Positions 47,899 to 58,711 of a DNA stretch of 64,000 nt are shown piece by piece. The stretch comes from Vibrio metoecus (GTDB lineage Bacteria > Pseudomonadota > Gammaproteobacteria > Enterobacterales > Vibrionaceae). The stretch's first letter is position 1. The number at the start of each line of letters is the position of its first letter. The stretch spans positions 40,106-104,105 of the forward strand of contig NZ_JJMN01000021.1 of NCBI RefSeq assembly GCF_000696385.1. The letters run 5' to 3'. Under the pieces are notes generated by a model. That model searched no databases. It was not told the origin of the DNA and saw only the letters and a program-made list of their open reading frames with translations. Position numbers and translations under genes: made by a program.

Positions 47899-49953
47899 AT
47901 GCCTGCTCAAACCTCATCTCAGCTCAAGCATTGGTTTGCTAAAATTACGGCACACAGTCCGTTCTTTTTTGCAATCCTCAATGATCAACACAAGTATGTG
48001 ATGGTCAACGAGCGCTATTGCGATATCGCGGGTCTCTCAAGCGAAGAGATGGCCGGGATGAGTGACAGCCAAGTTTTGGGTGAACATTTTTACCAACACC
48101 TCAAACCGTTCTACGAACGCGCCTTTAAAAACGAACATATCGAATCCGAACTGACGCTCAGCGAAATCGATCTCGAAACCAGTTTGCACTTTTCCTTATC
48201 GCCTATCGTGATGCACGACCAAGTGCAATACATCGTATTTCATGCGATAGATACCTCAGAAAAGCAAATTTTGGTGCGTTCGTTAGAAGAGTCAGAAAGC
48301 AAATATGCGCTTCTGACAACGTTACTGCCCGATGGTTTGATGATGGTCGAAAACGACTGCATTATCTCCGCCAACCCTTCAGCCGCACGTCTGCTCGGTT
48401 TTGACGATGCGCAAAAACTCTTGGGTGAGAATTTATCGCGCCTGTTTATTGATGAGAAAACCAAAACGGTGTTTTCCACACAATTGGCGACTCTGCTTAC
48501 TGAAAAACCCTTGGTGTGCCTCACCGGTCCTCGATGTGGATTTGAACGTAAAATCCAGTTGCATGCAGGCAGCACTTCCCTGCTCGGCAGCCACTCGCAG
48601 CTGATCTTATTGCAAGATGCGGACGAAGCACCAAAACAGCTTTCAGCAACGACTCAAGTCGATGCTCACATGGATAGTTTAACCGGACTGTACAACCGAC
48701 ACGGTTTCACCAAACGTTTAGAGCAATTAATTCACAATGAAACACCGTTGGTGATGCTCTATCTGGATATCGACAACTTTAAAAATATTAATGACTCCCT
48801 TGGCCATCACATCGGTGACAAGGTGATCAAAGAAGTGGCGGCTCGTCTTAAACGCCTTCTGCCGCAACAAGCGGTACTTGGCCATTTAGGCGGCGATGAG
48901 TTTGGTTTAATTTTACCTGAACCAGAACACAACCGTTCGGCGGAAATGTTGGCCGATCGCATCATCTCCTTGATTAATCAGCCCTTTGATCTTCATCACT
49001 TCAGCAAGCGTTTAGCCTGTTCTATCGGTAGCGTACGCTACCCAGGCGATGGCAACGATGCCCGCGTGCTGCTGCAAAATGCCGATACCGCCATGTATGA
49101 AGCCAAAGAACGTGGCCGCAACCGACTGATCAAATTTAACGATCAGATGAATAAAGAAGCGCGCATGCGGCTTTGGTTGGAAATTGAGCTGCAAAAAGCA
49201 CTACAACAAAATGGATTGGAAGTGTGGTACCAACCGAAAGTCAACGCGCGTGATTTTAGCATCAATGGCGCAGAGGCTCTGGTACGTTGGAAACATCCCG
49301 TCGAAGGCTATATCAGCCCAGGAGCGTTCATTCCGGTGGCCGAAAAAGCCGGCTTGATTGAACATTTAGGACGAGTCGTGATGCGCGAAGTGTTTGCCAC
49401 CGTCAAACGCTGGAAACTGCAAGGGATTCTGCCCGGACGCGTAGCGATCAACATTTCTCCAGAACAATTTGGCAACCCACAACTGATCGATTATCTGGAA
49501 AAACTGCTAAGAACAACCGGGCTAGACCCAAACAGCATCACCTTTGAGCTGACCGAAAGTGCCGTGATGAGTGACAGTGAGCACACCCAACAAATGCTCA
49601 ATGCGATTAAAAAGCTCGGCTTTACTTTATCGATTGACGATTTCGGTACCGGTTACTCTTCATTAGCTTATTTAGCCCGCTTCCCGATTGACGAACTGAA
49701 AATTGACCGCGCGTTCATCAGTAATATCGATACGCTACCGAAGCAGCTCACTGTTATTGAAAACATCATCAACTTAGGCCGCTCATTGAACTTAACGGTC
49801 GTGGCAGAGGGGGTCGAAACCCAACAGCAAGCCACTTTGCTTTCCAATCTCAATTGTCATTCCATTCAAGGCTTCCATTTCTATCGCCCTCAACCCAAGC
49901 ATGAAGTTGAAGAGTTATTTGCGCAAAATCGCCGTCATCGAAAATCCCTCTAA
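47899..49953 (+). CDS. rocS: PAS-GGDEF-EAL cyclic-di-GMP protein RocS
   Basis: 684 residues: an N-terminal PAS domain (FFFAILNDQHKYVMVNERYC), a second PAS (LLTTLLPDGLMMVENDCII), GGDEF with LGGDEFG intact, and EAL with GAEALVRWKHP and DDFGTGYSSLAYL intact. In V. cholerae the gene between ubiT and the U32 pair is rocS (VC0653), affecting rugosity, motility and biofilm. No membrane segment seen, so cytoplasmic. Ubiquitous neighbours on both sides match V. cholerae. Confidence 0.85.
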   Translation: MPAQTSSQLKHWFAKITAHSPFFFAILNDQHKYVMVNERYCDIAGLSSEEMAGMSDSQVLGEHFYQHLKPFYERAFKNEHIESELTLSEIDLETSLHFSLSPIVMHDQVQYIVFHAIDTSEKQILVRSLEESESKYALLTTLLPDGLMMVENDCIISANPSAARLLGFDDAQKLLGENLSRLFIDEKTKTVFSTQLATLLTEKPLVCLTGPRCGFERKIQLHAGSTSLLGSHSQLILLQDADEAPKQLSATTQVDAHMDSLTGLYNRHGFTKRLEQLIHNETPLVMLYLDIDNFKNINDSLGHHIGDKVIKEVAARLKRLLPQQAVLGHLGGDEFGLILPEPEHNRSAEMLADRIISLINQPFDLHHFSKRLACSIGSVRYPGDGNDARVLLQNADTAMYEAKERGRNRLIKFNDQMNKEARMRLWLEIELQKALQQNGLEVWYQPKVNARDFSINGAEALVRWKHPVEGYISPGAFIPVAEKAGLIEHLGRVVMREVFATVKRWKLQGILPGRVAINISPEQFGNPQLIDYLEKLLRTTGLDPNSITFELTESAVMSDSEHTQQMLNAIKKLGFTLSIDDFGTGYSSLAYLARFPIDELKIDRAFISNIDTLPKQLTVIENIINLGRSLNLTVVAEGVETQQQATLLSNLNCHSIQGFHFYRPQPKHEVEELFAQNRRHRKSL

Positions 49954-50060
49954 GGGGTTAATTTTGTTCTGATTGTCTGAAACCTGCCTTACATCAAATC
50001 TGCCTGATTCAATCCTTTCTAAAATGCATCCACTATTCCCTGAATTCAGAGCCTTACGCT

Positions 50061-51074
50061 ATGGAACTTCTCTGTCCGGCCGGAAATTTGCCGGCCCTGA
50101 AAACAGCGATTGATTGTGGCGCCGATGCGGTTTACATCGGTTTCAAAGATGATACGAATGCTCGCCATTTTGCTGGCCTTAATTTTAGCGGCAAAAAACT
50201 GGAAAAAGCCGTTCAGTATGTTCATGACCACCGTAAAAAAATTCATATAGCACTCAACACTTTTGCACATCCGAATGGCTTTGAGCGTTGGACTAACGCG
50301 GTTGATCAGGCCGCGGATCTGGGTGTGGATGCTTTGATCATTGCCGATATTGCGGTGCTTGAATATGCGGCGCGTAAATACCCGTACCTTGAACTGCATC
50401 TTTCCGTACAAGCTTCTGCTACCAACGTGAAAGCGGTTGAGTTTTACCATCAGAATTTTAATGTGAAACGTGTGGTACTGCCGCGCGTACTTTCCATTCA
50501 TCAAGTCAAACAGCTTTCACGCAACATCCCACAAGGTGTTGAGTTGGAAGTGTTCGCCTTTGGCAGCTTGTGCATCATGTCGGAAGGGCGTTGCTATCTC
50601 TCGTCCTACATGACGGGGGAATCCCCCAACACGGTCGGTGCTTGTTCTCCAGCCAAGTACGTTCGTTGGCAAGAAACGGAATCTGGGCTCGAATCACGTT
50701 TGAACGAGATTTTGATTGATAAGTACGCAGCGGGGGAAAATGCAGGCTACCCGACTTTGTGTAAAGGTCGCTTCATTACTGAGCTTGAGGGTGAAAGTAA
50801 GTGCTACCACGCACTCGAAGAACCCACCAGCTTAAACACCTTGTCACTGCTACCAGAACTATTTGCCGCAAATGTAGCCTCAGTCAAGATTGAAGGTCGG
50901 CAACGTAGCCCTGCGTATGTAGAACAAGTGACTCGTACGTGGCGTGCCGCGATCGACCGCTATCTGGCCAATCCGACACAGTATCATGTAGAACCCAAAT
51001 GGGATGCTGCACTGGCCAATGTGTCAGAAGGTACACAAACCACGCTCGGTGCTTATCACCGTCAATGGCAATAA
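50061..51074 (+). CDS. ubiU: U32-family iron-sulfur protein UbiU
   Basis: 337 residues. Starts MELLCPAGNLPALKTAIDCG. Cys171, 178, 195 and 234 have the same spacing (7, 17, 39) as the 4Fe-4S ligands I recall for E. coli UbiU. With UbiV it hydroxylates ubiquinone precursors without oxygen. Formerly annotated as a U32 peptidase (YhbU). Twelve nt before ubiV, same operon. Confidence 0.92.
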   Translation: MELLCPAGNLPALKTAIDCGADAVYIGFKDDTNARHFAGLNFSGKKLEKAVQYVHDHRKKIHIALNTFAHPNGFERWTNAVDQAADLGVDALIIADIAVLEYAARKYPYLELHLSVQASATNVKAVEFYHQNFNVKRVVLPRVLSIHQVKQLSRNIPQGVELEVFAFGSLCIMSEGRCYLSSYMTGESPNTVGACSPAKYVRWQETESGLESRLNEILIDKYAAGENAGYPTLCKGRFITELEGESKCYHALEEPTSLNTLSLLPELFAANVASVKIEGRQRSPAYVEQVTRTWRAAIDRYLANPTQYHVEPKWDAALANVSEGTQTTLGAYHRQWQ

Positions 51075-51086
51075 GGTCAAGCGATT

Positions 51087-51965
51087 ATGAAATATGCTTT
51101 AGGTCCCCTACTTTATTTCTGGCCAAAACAAGACGTCGATAGTTTCTATGCTCAAGCCGCCGCTAGTGTCGCGGATGTCATTTATCTCGGTGAAACCGTT
51201 TGCTCGAAACGTCGTGAGATGAGACCTCAGCATTGGTTTGACATTGCCAAATCCCTCTCGGATGCAGGCAAGCAGGTAGTGCTTTCCACGATGGCTCTGC
51301 TCGAAGCGCCAAGTGAAATCAATGTGATGAAAAAATACATTGATAACGGTGACTTTGCGATTGAGGCCAACGATGTTTCGGCCATTCAAATGGCTCATGA
51401 AAAAGGCATTCCTTTTATCGTGGGGCCTGCCGTCAATACCTACAACGCGCACACTCTGAAGCTGTTTTTAAAGCAAGGCATGATCCGTTGGTGTATGCCG
51501 GTAGAACTCTCGCGTGATTGGTTAATTAACACGTTACAGCAATGTGATGATTTGGGCATTCGTCACCAGTTTGAAGTGGAAGTCTTTAGTCATGGCTATC
51601 TGCCACTGGCGTATTCGGCACGTTGTTTCACCGCACGAGCAGAAAACCGTGCGAAAGATGAATGCGAAACCTGCTGTATTCGCTACCCAACCGGAATTCA
51701 AGTCGCAAGCCAAGAGGGGCAATCGGTATTTAACCTCAACGGCATTCAAACCCAGTCTGGTTATTGCTACAACTTAATCAATGATTTGCCAAGTATGGCA
51801 GGGTTGGTGGATGTGGTACGTTTAAGCCCATTAGGTGTTGAGACGTTCCAACATCTCCAGCAATTCAAAGCCAACGAACAAGGCCAAAAGCCGCAGCTCA
51901 TTGAGAATCACCAATGCAACGGTTACTGGCATCAACTGGCTGGGTTAGCCGTAAAAAATAACTAA
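51087..51965 (+). CDS. ubiV: U32-family iron-sulfur protein UbiV
   Basis: 292 residues. Cys39, 180, 193 and 197 ([25 protein letters not shown]) match the 4Fe-4S ligand positions I recall for E. coli UbiV. Forms a heterodimer with UbiU for anaerobic ubiquinone synthesis. A terminator follows at 51979. Confidence 0.92.
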   Translation: MKYALGPLLYFWPKQDVDSFYAQAAASVADVIYLGETVCSKRREMRPQHWFDIAKSLSDAGKQVVLSTMALLEAPSEINVMKKYIDNGDFAIEANDVSAIQMAHEKGIPFIVGPAVNTYNAHTLKLFLKQGMIRWCMPVELSRDWLINTLQQCDDLGIRHQFEVEVFSHGYLPLAYSARCFTARAENRAKDECETCCIRYPTGIQVASQEGQSVFNLNGIQTQSGYCYNLINDLPSMAGLVDVVRLSPLGVETFQHLQQFKANEQGQKPQLIENHQCNGYWHQLAGLAVKNN

Positions 51966-51978
51966 GTTGACGTTCACT

Positions 51979-52006
51979 AAAAAGGGTTGCTCATGGCAAC
52001 CCTTTT
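51979..52006. terminator. Bidirectional terminator between ubiV and the MATE gene
   Basis: AAAAGGGTTGC-tcat-GGCAACCCTTTT, stem flanked by A and T runs, between convergent genes. Confidence 0.85.
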
Positions 52007-52022
52007 GGCTTTTTCACAACCG

Positions 52023-53366
52023 CTATGCGTAGGAAGCTTGCGCGGTATGACCCATTTTCCTCACATCACGCCACAGCATAATGGCTACGCCAGAACTCAA
52101 TACAATATTGGAGATTGGTAAAGCAATCCACACGCCACTCAACCCAAAGAATTGAGGCAAAACAAATAAAAATGGCAGCATAATCGACATATTACCCACG
52201 GTGATAAACATGGCTTTGCCACCCCGATTCGTCGACTGATAATACGCCGCACTCACCACCAAGAATCCATCCAGATACATAGCAAACAGATGCAGCTTGA
52301 TGCCCATCTGCGCCCCCGCCATCAACTCACTGTCCGTCGAGTTAAAAATCGCGATCGCCTGCATGGGAAAGACATTGAGCAGCACCACAAACACCATGCC
52401 CCCCAATACCGCTATCCCCATTGCTAAGCGCAGCAGTTTACGAATATGGTCATAATTGCGTGCACCAAAATGGTAACTGGCCAACGGTTGCATGCCGTTG
52501 GCAATGCCTTCTACCGTCAAATAGTAAATCGTTACGATATAGCCCATCACCGCATAAGCACCAACCATCACCGCGTTGCCATACTCAATCATCAAAGTGT
52601 TATGTAACGCCACCATGGTGGAACCATAGGCGTACATGAAAAAGCTTGAAACACCAATCGCGAAAATCTTAGGTAACGAATGCCATTCCAACTTTAGGCA
52701 ACGGCGTGTTAAGCGCATTTTGGCTCGCTTGGAAAAGAAATACGCCAAACCCAATGACGTCACCACAAGTTGAGCGATCGTCGTTGCGATCGCCGCTCCC
52801 GTCAGCTCCCAACCAAGCCATGCAATGAAAATATAGTCGAGGGCAATATTGGTTAGAGCGCCAATCACCATCAACAAGGTCGCCAAATTGGGGCTGTGAT
52901 CATTGCGCAGCAGAAATGGCATGGCGATGGAACCTAAAGTAAATACACAGCCAACAATTAATACTTGCAGATACTGCAAGCCCAACTCAAACACTCGACC
53001 TTGTGCTCCTTGCCAATGCAGAAAATCATCCGCCATAAACCACAAGATCACAGCCACGATAGGGGCGAGTAGCAGTAAACTCATCAATCCAGTGGCCAGA
53101 ATACGCTTAGCACTGTCAGGGTGTCCTTCACCTTGCTTAATTGAAGAAAGCGCTCCGGTTCCCACGCCAACCAGCATCCCAATACCGAGAATGGTGCCGA
53201 TCACCGGCCAAGCCACATTAATTCCCGCTAACCCTTCCGCTCCAACATAGTGGCCGATGAAAATCCCATCCACTACTTGATACAGACCATTAACCAGCAT
53301 CGCAGCCACCGTCGGAATGGTGTAGCGAACAAACTGTCGGTAAATCGATCGATTCATCATAAACAC
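52023..53366 (-). CDS. MATE-family efflux transporter
   Basis: 447 residues with about 12 membrane segments. Begins with FVRYTIPTVAAMLVNGLYQVVDGIFIGHYVG, the MATE N-terminal pattern, and the second half repeats it (IYYLTVEGIANGMQPLASYHFGA). Cation-coupled drug or metabolite exporter in the inner membrane. A marR-type gene ends 31 nt upstream in the same direction, suggesting regulation. The ATG 9 nt downstream is an equal start candidate. Confidence 0.87.
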   Translation of the reverse strand: MFMMNRSIYRQFVRYTIPTVAAMLVNGLYQVVDGIFIGHYVGAEGLAGINVAWPVIGTILGIGMLVGVGTGALSSIKQGEGHPDSAKRILATGLMSLLLLAPIVAVILWFMADDFLHWQGAQGRVFELGLQYLQVLIVGCVFTLGSIAMPFLLRNDHSPNLATLLMVIGALTNIALDYIFIAWLGWELTGAAIATTIAQLVVTSLGLAYFFSKRAKMRLTRRCLKLEWHSLPKIFAIGVSSFFMYAYGSTMVALHNTLMIEYGNAVMVGAYAVMGYIVTIYYLTVEGIANGMQPLASYHFGARNYDHIRKLLRLAMGIAVLGGMVFVVLLNVFPMQAIAIFNSTDSELMAGAQMGIKLHLFAMYLDGFLVVSAAYYQSTNRGGKAMFITVGNMSIMLPFLFVLPQFFGLSGVWIALPISNIVLSSGVAIMLWRDVRKMGHTAQASYA

Positions 53367-53397
53367 ATATCTATTTAGTTAGCCTATCTAATAAAAC

Positions 53398-53808
53398 TCA
53401 CTGACGTAGCGCTTTACTTAGCAATAAATCCAGCATAATGGCCTCTTCTGGAGACAAATGTTGTGCGACTTGCTGCGCTAAAACTTGGTAAACTCGCGCC
53501 TCGCTAGCTAAATGCAACCCCGCTTGTTCTGTGAGTTCAAAAAGCTGTGAACGAGCATCCTCTTCGCACTGAACTCGTTTAACCAAACCACGCCTTTCTA
53601 GCTTTTTGATCATGTTCGATGCCGATGGTTTGGTCACCTCCAGAGCAATAGCCAGATCAGTCAAACGAATCGCTTGCGGTGAATTTTGGATCACTTTCAG
53701 ATAGTCGTATTCGTTGAAACTAAGCTGGGCGAGCGGATCTTCTTTGCCGTATTTACGCCAAACCTTGGCGGCAAAACGCTCCATCTTCTCTAAATTTTTT
53801 TCTAGCAT
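53398..53808 (-). CDS. MarR-family transcriptional regulator
   Basis: 136 residues. Winged-helix region IRLTDLAIALEVTKPSASNMIKKLERRGLVKRVQCEEDARSQLFELT contains the MarR recognition helix and wing Asp-x-Arg. Just before the MATE gene, so likely its local repressor. A TAGTTAGC...GCTAACTA palindrome at 53821-53840 just upstream of its start is a good operator candidate. Confidence 0.88.
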   Translation of the reverse strand: MLEKNLEKMERFAAKVWRKYGKEDPLAQLSFNEYDYLKVIQNSPQAIRLTDLAIALEVTKPSASNMIKKLERRGLVKRVQCEEDARSQLFELTEQAGLHLASEARVYQVLAQQVAQHLSPEEAIMLDLLLSKALRQ

Positions 53809-53820
53809 AATTCACAGCAT

Positions 53821-53840
53821 ATAGTTAGCAAGGCTAACTA
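53821..53840. promoter_or_regulatory. Putative MarR operator
   Basis: ATAGTTAGCAAGGCTAACTA is an almost perfect palindrome (TAGTTAGC/GCTAACTA arms), 12 bp upstream of the marR start codon. A near match (TTAGTTAGCC with TATCTAA) lies at 53377 upstream of the MATE gene. Confidence 0.6.
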
Positions 53841-53861
53841 TTCTGCCAAAAAAATAAGCAT

Positions 53862-53888
53862 AAAAAAAGCCGCAATCAGCGGCTTTTT
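53862..53888 (-). terminator. Terminator of nlpI
   Basis: GCCGC-tgatt-GCGGC stem flanked by A5 and T7 on the minus strand, 18 nt after the nlpI stop. Confidence 0.85.
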
Positions 53889-53905
53889 ATCATTGATGGA
53901 TGACG

Positions 53906-54817
53906 TTATTGTGTCAGCGATTCAGCTTTAGCTCTTGCTAAACGCTCTTCACGAGCCTGCTCGAAAATACGTCCGAGTTCAATAAATGCGTAGCGATGTT
54001 CAACGTATTCATAAACATTGAATGAAATCGCAAGCTTATAAAGAGACAGCGCGTGCGCTAACTCCCCTTGCATCTGATAACGCTTGCCTAGGTAGAAATA
54101 CGCTTCGGTCAGGCGTTGGGCCAATAGATCATTTTCCCGCGAGCCTGCAATAATGGCTTTAAAGGCCACTTCTTCTGAAAGCTGATCGAGCATCAAACCG
54201 ACCAACACCCAGCCCCACTGTTCATCATGCTGTTGATAACGCGCGAGCAGATCGGACCGCGCTTTCACCGCATCCACATCACTTTCAATGATGTATAACC
54301 ACAGAGCACGGAAAGGATCTTCAGGGTCTTGTTGATAGTGCTGCTGGATCTCTTCCAGAGCCAATCGTGGGCGCTCGCCGTAATACAATGCAATAGCACG
54401 GTTACGTACTGCGTATTCGTTACCTGGGTCTAGCTCTACAGTAGAATCAAAGGATTCATAAGCCGCATCAAACTCACCCACCTCGGTGTAATACACCCCA
54501 AGCAAGTTAAACACATCTGGTTGCACCGGATTAATCGACAATGATTGAGTAAAATCGAGCCGAGCCAAATCACGTAACCCGACACTGTCGTAATAGTTAC
54601 CACGCTCAAAAAGCATTTTGGCGCGCAATTCTGGCTCAAGATCCGAACGCTGCAACAATTGAGTTAAGCGAGCGATTTGAACTTCTTGCTGAACAGAGGC
54701 TTGTAATGGCACCGCCATTGGGGGGTAAATCCACTGCGTTGTAGATTCAGGTTGTGAGGCACAGCCAGACAACAAAGCCAATCCAATCACTGCGGCAGGG
54801 AATCGAAACCATTTCAC
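53906..54817 (-). CDS. nlpI: TPR lipoprotein NlpI
   Basis: 303 residues. Lipobox LLSG-C with Cys19, then tetratricopeptide repeats (DVFNLLGVYYTEVGEFDAAYESFDSTVELDPGNEYAVRNRAIALYYGE). Outer-membrane adaptor that guides proteases and hydrolases for cell-wall growth. Encoded after pnp as in E. coli, but a terminator separates them. Confidence 0.92.
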   Translation of the reverse strand: MKWFRFPAAVIGLALLSGCASQPESTTQWIYPPMAVPLQASVQQEVQIARLTQLLQRSDLEPELRAKMLFERGNYYDSVGLRDLARLDFTQSLSINPVQPDVFNLLGVYYTEVGEFDAAYESFDSTVELDPGNEYAVRNRAIALYYGERPRLALEEIQQHYQQDPEDPFRALWLYIIESDVDAVKARSDLLARYQQHDEQWGWVLVGLMLDQLSEEVAFKAIIAGSRENDLLAQRLTEAYFYLGKRYQMQGELAHALSLYKLAISFNVYEYVEHRYAFIELGRIFEQAREERLARAKAESLTQ

Positions 54818-54844
54818 TCATCGTACTCCTGTGGGATTTCGCAT

Positions 54845-54869
54845 AAAAAAGGGAGCGAATAACGCTCCC
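54845..54869 (-). terminator. Terminator after pnp
   Basis: GGGAGCG-ttatt-CGCTCCC followed by T6 on the minus strand, between pnp and nlpI. A second hairpin (ACATGCTTTTCC...GGAAAAGCCATGT, 54878-54910) sits between it and the pnp stop. Confidence 0.85.
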
Positions 54870-54931
54870 CTTTATAACATGCTTTTCCTCAGAAAAGGAA
54901 AAGCCATGTTGATTTTGCCGTAAACGGAAAA

Positions 54932-57061
54932 TTATTCCGCTTGTGGTGCAACTTCAGCTGCAGCTTCTGCTGACGTTTCAACCGCTTCTTTCATACTTAG
55001 ACGAACACGGCCTTGGCGGTCAATTTCAAGCACTTTAACTTGAACTTCTTGACCTTCAGTCAGGTAATCAGACACTTTCTCTACACGCTTGTCAGCGATT
55101 TGAGAGATGTGTACTAGACCATCTTTACCTGGAAGAATCGTTACAAACGCACCGAAGTCTGCCAAGCGAGCCACTTTACCGGTGTAGATAACGCCCACTT
55201 CAACTTCTGCAGTGATTTCTTGAATACGACGAATCGCTTCTTTCGCTTGATCACCGTCAGTTGCTGCGATCTTGATAGTACCGTCATCTTCGATCTCGAT
55301 CGTAGTACCCGTTTCTTCAGTCAGCTGACGAATTACCGCACCGCCTTTACCGATCACGTCTTTGATCTTATCTACACTGATTTTCATGGTGTGGATACGT
55401 GGAGCAAATTCAGAGATATCACTACGTGCAGCAGAGATCGCTTGATCCATCACAGACAGAATGTGCAGACGAGCACCTTTTGCTTGGTTCAGTGCAATTT
55501 GCATGATCTCTTTAGTGATACCTTCGATCTTGATGTCCATCTGCAGTGCAGTAACACCTGTTGCGGTACCCGCTACTTTAAAGTCCATGTCGCCTAGGTG
55601 GTCTTCATCACCCAGAATGTCAGACAGAACGACGAAATCATTTTCTTCTTTCACCAGACCCATTGCGATACCCGCAACAGAAGCCTTGATTGGTACACCC
55701 GCATCCATCAGAGCCAAAGATGAACCACACACAGAAGCCATTGAAGATGAGCCGTTCGATTCAGTGATCTCAGAAACCACACGTACAGTGTATGGGAACT
55801 CGTCTACTGAAGGCATAACTGCTGCGATACCACGCTTAGCCAAACGGCCGTGACCGATTTCGCGACGCTTAGGAGAACCTACAAAGCCAGTTTCACCTAC
55901 ACAGTATGGAGGGAAGTTGTAGTGCAGTAGGAAGTGGTCTTTCTTCTCGCCAGTCAGCTCATCGATGATCTGTGCGTCACGTTGAGTACCCAGCGTTGCT
56001 GTTACTAGAGCCTGAGTTTCACCACGAGTGAATAGTGCAGAACCGTGAGTACGTGGCAGAACGCCAGTACGTACATCAAGAGCACGAACCATGTCTTTTT
56101 CACGGCCATCAATACGTGGGTTACCCGCGATGATACTGCGACGTACAACAGTTTTTTCCAAATCGTGGAAAATAGTGTGGATTTCTTTTGCATCCAACGC
56201 TTCGTTTTCAGCCAGCAGAGCCGCGCTCACTTCAGCACTGATTTCATGGATGCGAGCATAACGCGCCATTTTTTCAGTGATTTGGTACGCTTCAACCAGA
56301 CGTGTTTCTGCTAGAGCAGCCACTTTCGCTTTCAGCTCAGTGTTTTCAGCTGGAGCAACCCATTCCCATGCTGGAGTTGCCACTTCAGCTGCGAATTCGT
56401 TGATTGCATTGATAACGGCTTGTTGTTGATCGTGACCAAACACAACCGCTGCCAACATCTCTTCTTCAGTCAGAATTTGTGCTTCTGATTCAACCATCAG
56501 AACTGCGTTGTCAGTACCCGCAACCACTAGATCCAGACGAGACTGTTTCAGCTCTTTTTCGCTTGGGTTTAGAACCAGTTGACCATCAATGTGGCCGACA
56601 CGAGCGGCACCGATTGGACCATTGAATGGAAGGCCAGAAATCGCCAGCGCTGCAGAAGTACCGATCATAGAAATGATGTCAGGTTGTACATCTGGGTTAA
56701 CAGAAACAACAGTAACAATCACTTGCACTTCATTGGTAAAACCATCTGGGAACAGTGGACGAATTGGGCGGTCGATCAGACGAGCAGTCAGCGTTTCACC
56801 TTCAGAAGGACGACCTTCTCGCTTAAAGAAACCGCCAGGGATTTTACCTGCTGCGTATGTACGCTCTTGGTAGTTCACAGTCAGTGGGAAGAAATCTTGA
56901 CCAACAACAGCTTCTTTCTTACCAACGACGCTGACGAACACTGCGGTGTCGTCCATGGTTGCCATAACTGCTGCCGTTGCTTGGCGAGCCATAACACCGG
57001 TTTCTAGAGTAACGGTGTGGTTACCGTACTGAAACGTTTTTACTACTGGTTTTTCGAACAT
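54932..57061 (-). CDS. pnp: Polynucleotide phosphorylase
   Basis: 709 residues, uninterrupted. Two RNase PH domains ([35 protein letters not shown]), a KH domain ([20 protein letters not shown]) and an S1 domain ([22 protein letters not shown]), all in the usual order. Degrades RNA by phosphorolysis, also in the RNA degradosome. Follows rpsO. Confidence 0.97.
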   Translation of the reverse strand: MFEKPVVKTFQYGNHTVTLETGVMARQATAAVMATMDDTAVFVSVVGKKEAVVGQDFFPLTVNYQERTYAAGKIPGGFFKREGRPSEGETLTARLIDRPIRPLFPDGFTNEVQVIVTVVSVNPDVQPDIISMIGTSAALAISGLPFNGPIGAARVGHIDGQLVLNPSEKELKQSRLDLVVAGTDNAVLMVESEAQILTEEEMLAAVVFGHDQQQAVINAINEFAAEVATPAWEWVAPAENTELKAKVAALAETRLVEAYQITEKMARYARIHEISAEVSAALLAENEALDAKEIHTIFHDLEKTVVRRSIIAGNPRIDGREKDMVRALDVRTGVLPRTHGSALFTRGETQALVTATLGTQRDAQIIDELTGEKKDHFLLHYNFPPYCVGETGFVGSPKRREIGHGRLAKRGIAAVMPSVDEFPYTVRVVSEITESNGSSSMASVCGSSLALMDAGVPIKASVAGIAMGLVKEENDFVVLSDILGDEDHLGDMDFKVAGTATGVTALQMDIKIEGITKEIMQIALNQAKGARLHILSVMDQAISAARSDISEFAPRIHTMKISVDKIKDVIGKGGAVIRQLTEETGTTIEIEDDGTIKIAATDGDQAKEAIRRIQEITAEVEVGVIYTGKVARLADFGAFVTILPGKDGLVHISQIADKRVEKVSDYLTEGQEVQVKVLEIDRQGRVRLSMKEAVETSAEAAAEVAPQAE

Positions 57062-57361
57062 GAGTATTCCTTATTCTCAGGACAAGCCTGAAATCAAATC
57101 ATCAATACTCAAAGCACTACGAATCGCGACTAGTAAAAAAAGACTGAAACTTGGGGAAATATTCGAGAGAACAATCTGTTTTTAATAGCCGCGACCTTTT
57201 GGTCGACTGCGGTGACGGTAATGCCATGAGTACAAACTTGCTCAGTCACGCGAACTGAACGGCGGGTAGTATAAACTACTTAACGGAAGGATAGCTAATT
57301 TAGAGTGCAAAAAAGGGGCTTTCGCCCCTTTTCTGTACAAACTGTGCTTTGCAGCGACGAA
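57062..57361. other. rpsO-pnp intergenic region
   Basis: 300 bp with the rpsO terminator (57309-57332) and the pnp promoter and leader. In E. coli the corresponding leader is an RNase III target for pnp autocontrol; a structured leader is plausible here but not proven by eye. Confidence 0.6.
57309..57332 (-). terminator. Terminator of rpsO
   Basis: GGGGC-gaaa-GCCCC with a T6 tract on the minus strand, 30 nt after the rpsO stop. Confidence 0.85.
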
Positions 57362-57631
57362 TTAACGACGCAGGCCTAGACGTTTGATCAGATCTTGGTA
57401 ACGAGACAGATCTTTGCCTTTCAGGTAGTCCAGCAGCTTACGACGGCTTGAAACCATGCGCAGCAGACCACGACGGCTGTGGTGATCGCCTTTGTGTGCT
57501 TGGAAGTGACCTTGCAGGTGGTTGATAGAAGCAGTCAGCAGAGCTACTTGTACTTCTGGTGAACCAGTGTCATTTTCACAACGTGCGTATTCAGCAACGA
57601 TTGCTGCTTTAGTTTCTGCATTCAGAGACAT
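57362..57631 (-). CDS. rpsO: 30S ribosomal protein S15
   Basis: 89 residues, the standard S15 length: [46 protein letters not shown]. Binds 16S rRNA early in 30S assembly. Start context AGGAGAG. Confidence 0.97.
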   Translation of the reverse strand: MSLNAETKAAIVAEYARCENDTGSPEVQVALLTASINHLQGHFQAHKGDHHSRRGLLRMVSSRRKLLDYLKGKDLSRYQDLIKRLGLRR

Positions 57632-57772
57632 AATTCTCTCCTAAAGAGTTTGAGGTTTAAGTTTGTGTCAGCCAATCTCTGATTCAGCCGACACGAGAAG
57701 CGCGAATTATAGGGAATAATCCTGACTCGCACAAGCGGAATGTCTCGCCATCAAACGAGCCATCCTGCGGGT

Positions 57773-58711
57773 TTATTCGCCGTAAACGACTAAGCGTTTC
57801 GGCGCTACCTTGCCGTTATCGTCAATCTCACCAACGCCAAGAAACAGCTTCTGTTCACCACCAGTGATGCGCACCATACCATCGGTTGGCGCACCAGAAA
57901 CCTGCACCGCTTGTCCATGCTGCACAAGCTGCATCAGCTCTGGGATCACATTGACTTCTGGTAACGCTTCCACGGCGGTATCCATCGGCAGTAATAGCGG
58001 ATCGAGAACGTCAGAAACCGTCTTTTCATCACGATGGGCTTGTTCAACTAATGCATTGAGCTGCTCTAGTGTCACCATCCGTTCATACGGATAGTTAGCA
58101 ACACCAACACGACGCAGCATCGTGACATGAGCACCACAACCCAGCATTTCACCCAGATCATCGACGATGGTACGGATGTAAGTGCCTTTTGAGCAGTGCA
58201 CTTCCATCTCCACTTCATCACTTTCAAAGCGATGCAGCTCAATCTCATACACGGTGATCTTGCGTGCTTCACGCGGCACTTCAATACCCTGACGAGCGTA
58301 TTCGTAGAGTGGACGACCTTGATATTTCAACGCGGAGAACATGGATGGGACTTGATCGGTCTCACCGCGAAACTTTTCAATACACGCAAGAAGCGTATCG
58401 CGTTCCACATTAACAGGACGCGTTTGTACCACTTGCCCATCAGAATCTGACGTATCGGTACGTTCGCCCAATTTTGCGATCACGCGATAACGTTTATCGG
58501 AATCAAGCAGAAACTGAGAAAACTTTGTGGCTTCACCGAGGCAGATCGGCAGCATGCCGGTCGCCAGAGGGTCAAGTGCGCCGGTATGGCCAGCTTTTTC
58601 AGCACCATAGAGACGTTTAACTTTTTGCAAAGCGTCGTTGGAGGAAATGCCTGTCGGCTTATCCAACAGAATCACACCGTGGATAACCCGACCTTTACGT
58701 CGACGAGCCAT
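57773..58711 (-). CDS. truB: tRNA pseudouridine-55 synthase TruB
   Basis: 312 residues. Catalytic Asp in [15 protein letters not shown], plus GILLLDKPTG-like opening [13 protein letters not shown] and [15 protein letters not shown]-terminal PUA-like domain. Start codon overlaps the rbfA stop (TAATG). Confidence 0.96.
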   Translation of the reverse strand: MARRRKGRVIHGVILLDKPTGISSNDALQKVKRLYGAEKAGHTGALDPLATGMLPICLGEATKFSQFLLDSDKRYRVIAKLGERTDTSDSDGQVVQTRPVNVERDTLLACIEKFRGETDQVPSMFSALKYQGRPLYEYARQGIEVPREARKITVYEIELHRFESDEVEMEVHCSKGTYIRTIVDDLGEMLGCGAHVTMLRRVGVANYPYERMVTLEQLNALVEQAHRDEKTVSDVLDPLLLPMDTAVEALPEVNVIPELMQLVQHGQAVQVSGAPTDGMVRITGGEQKLFLGVGEIDDNGKVAPKRLVVYGE

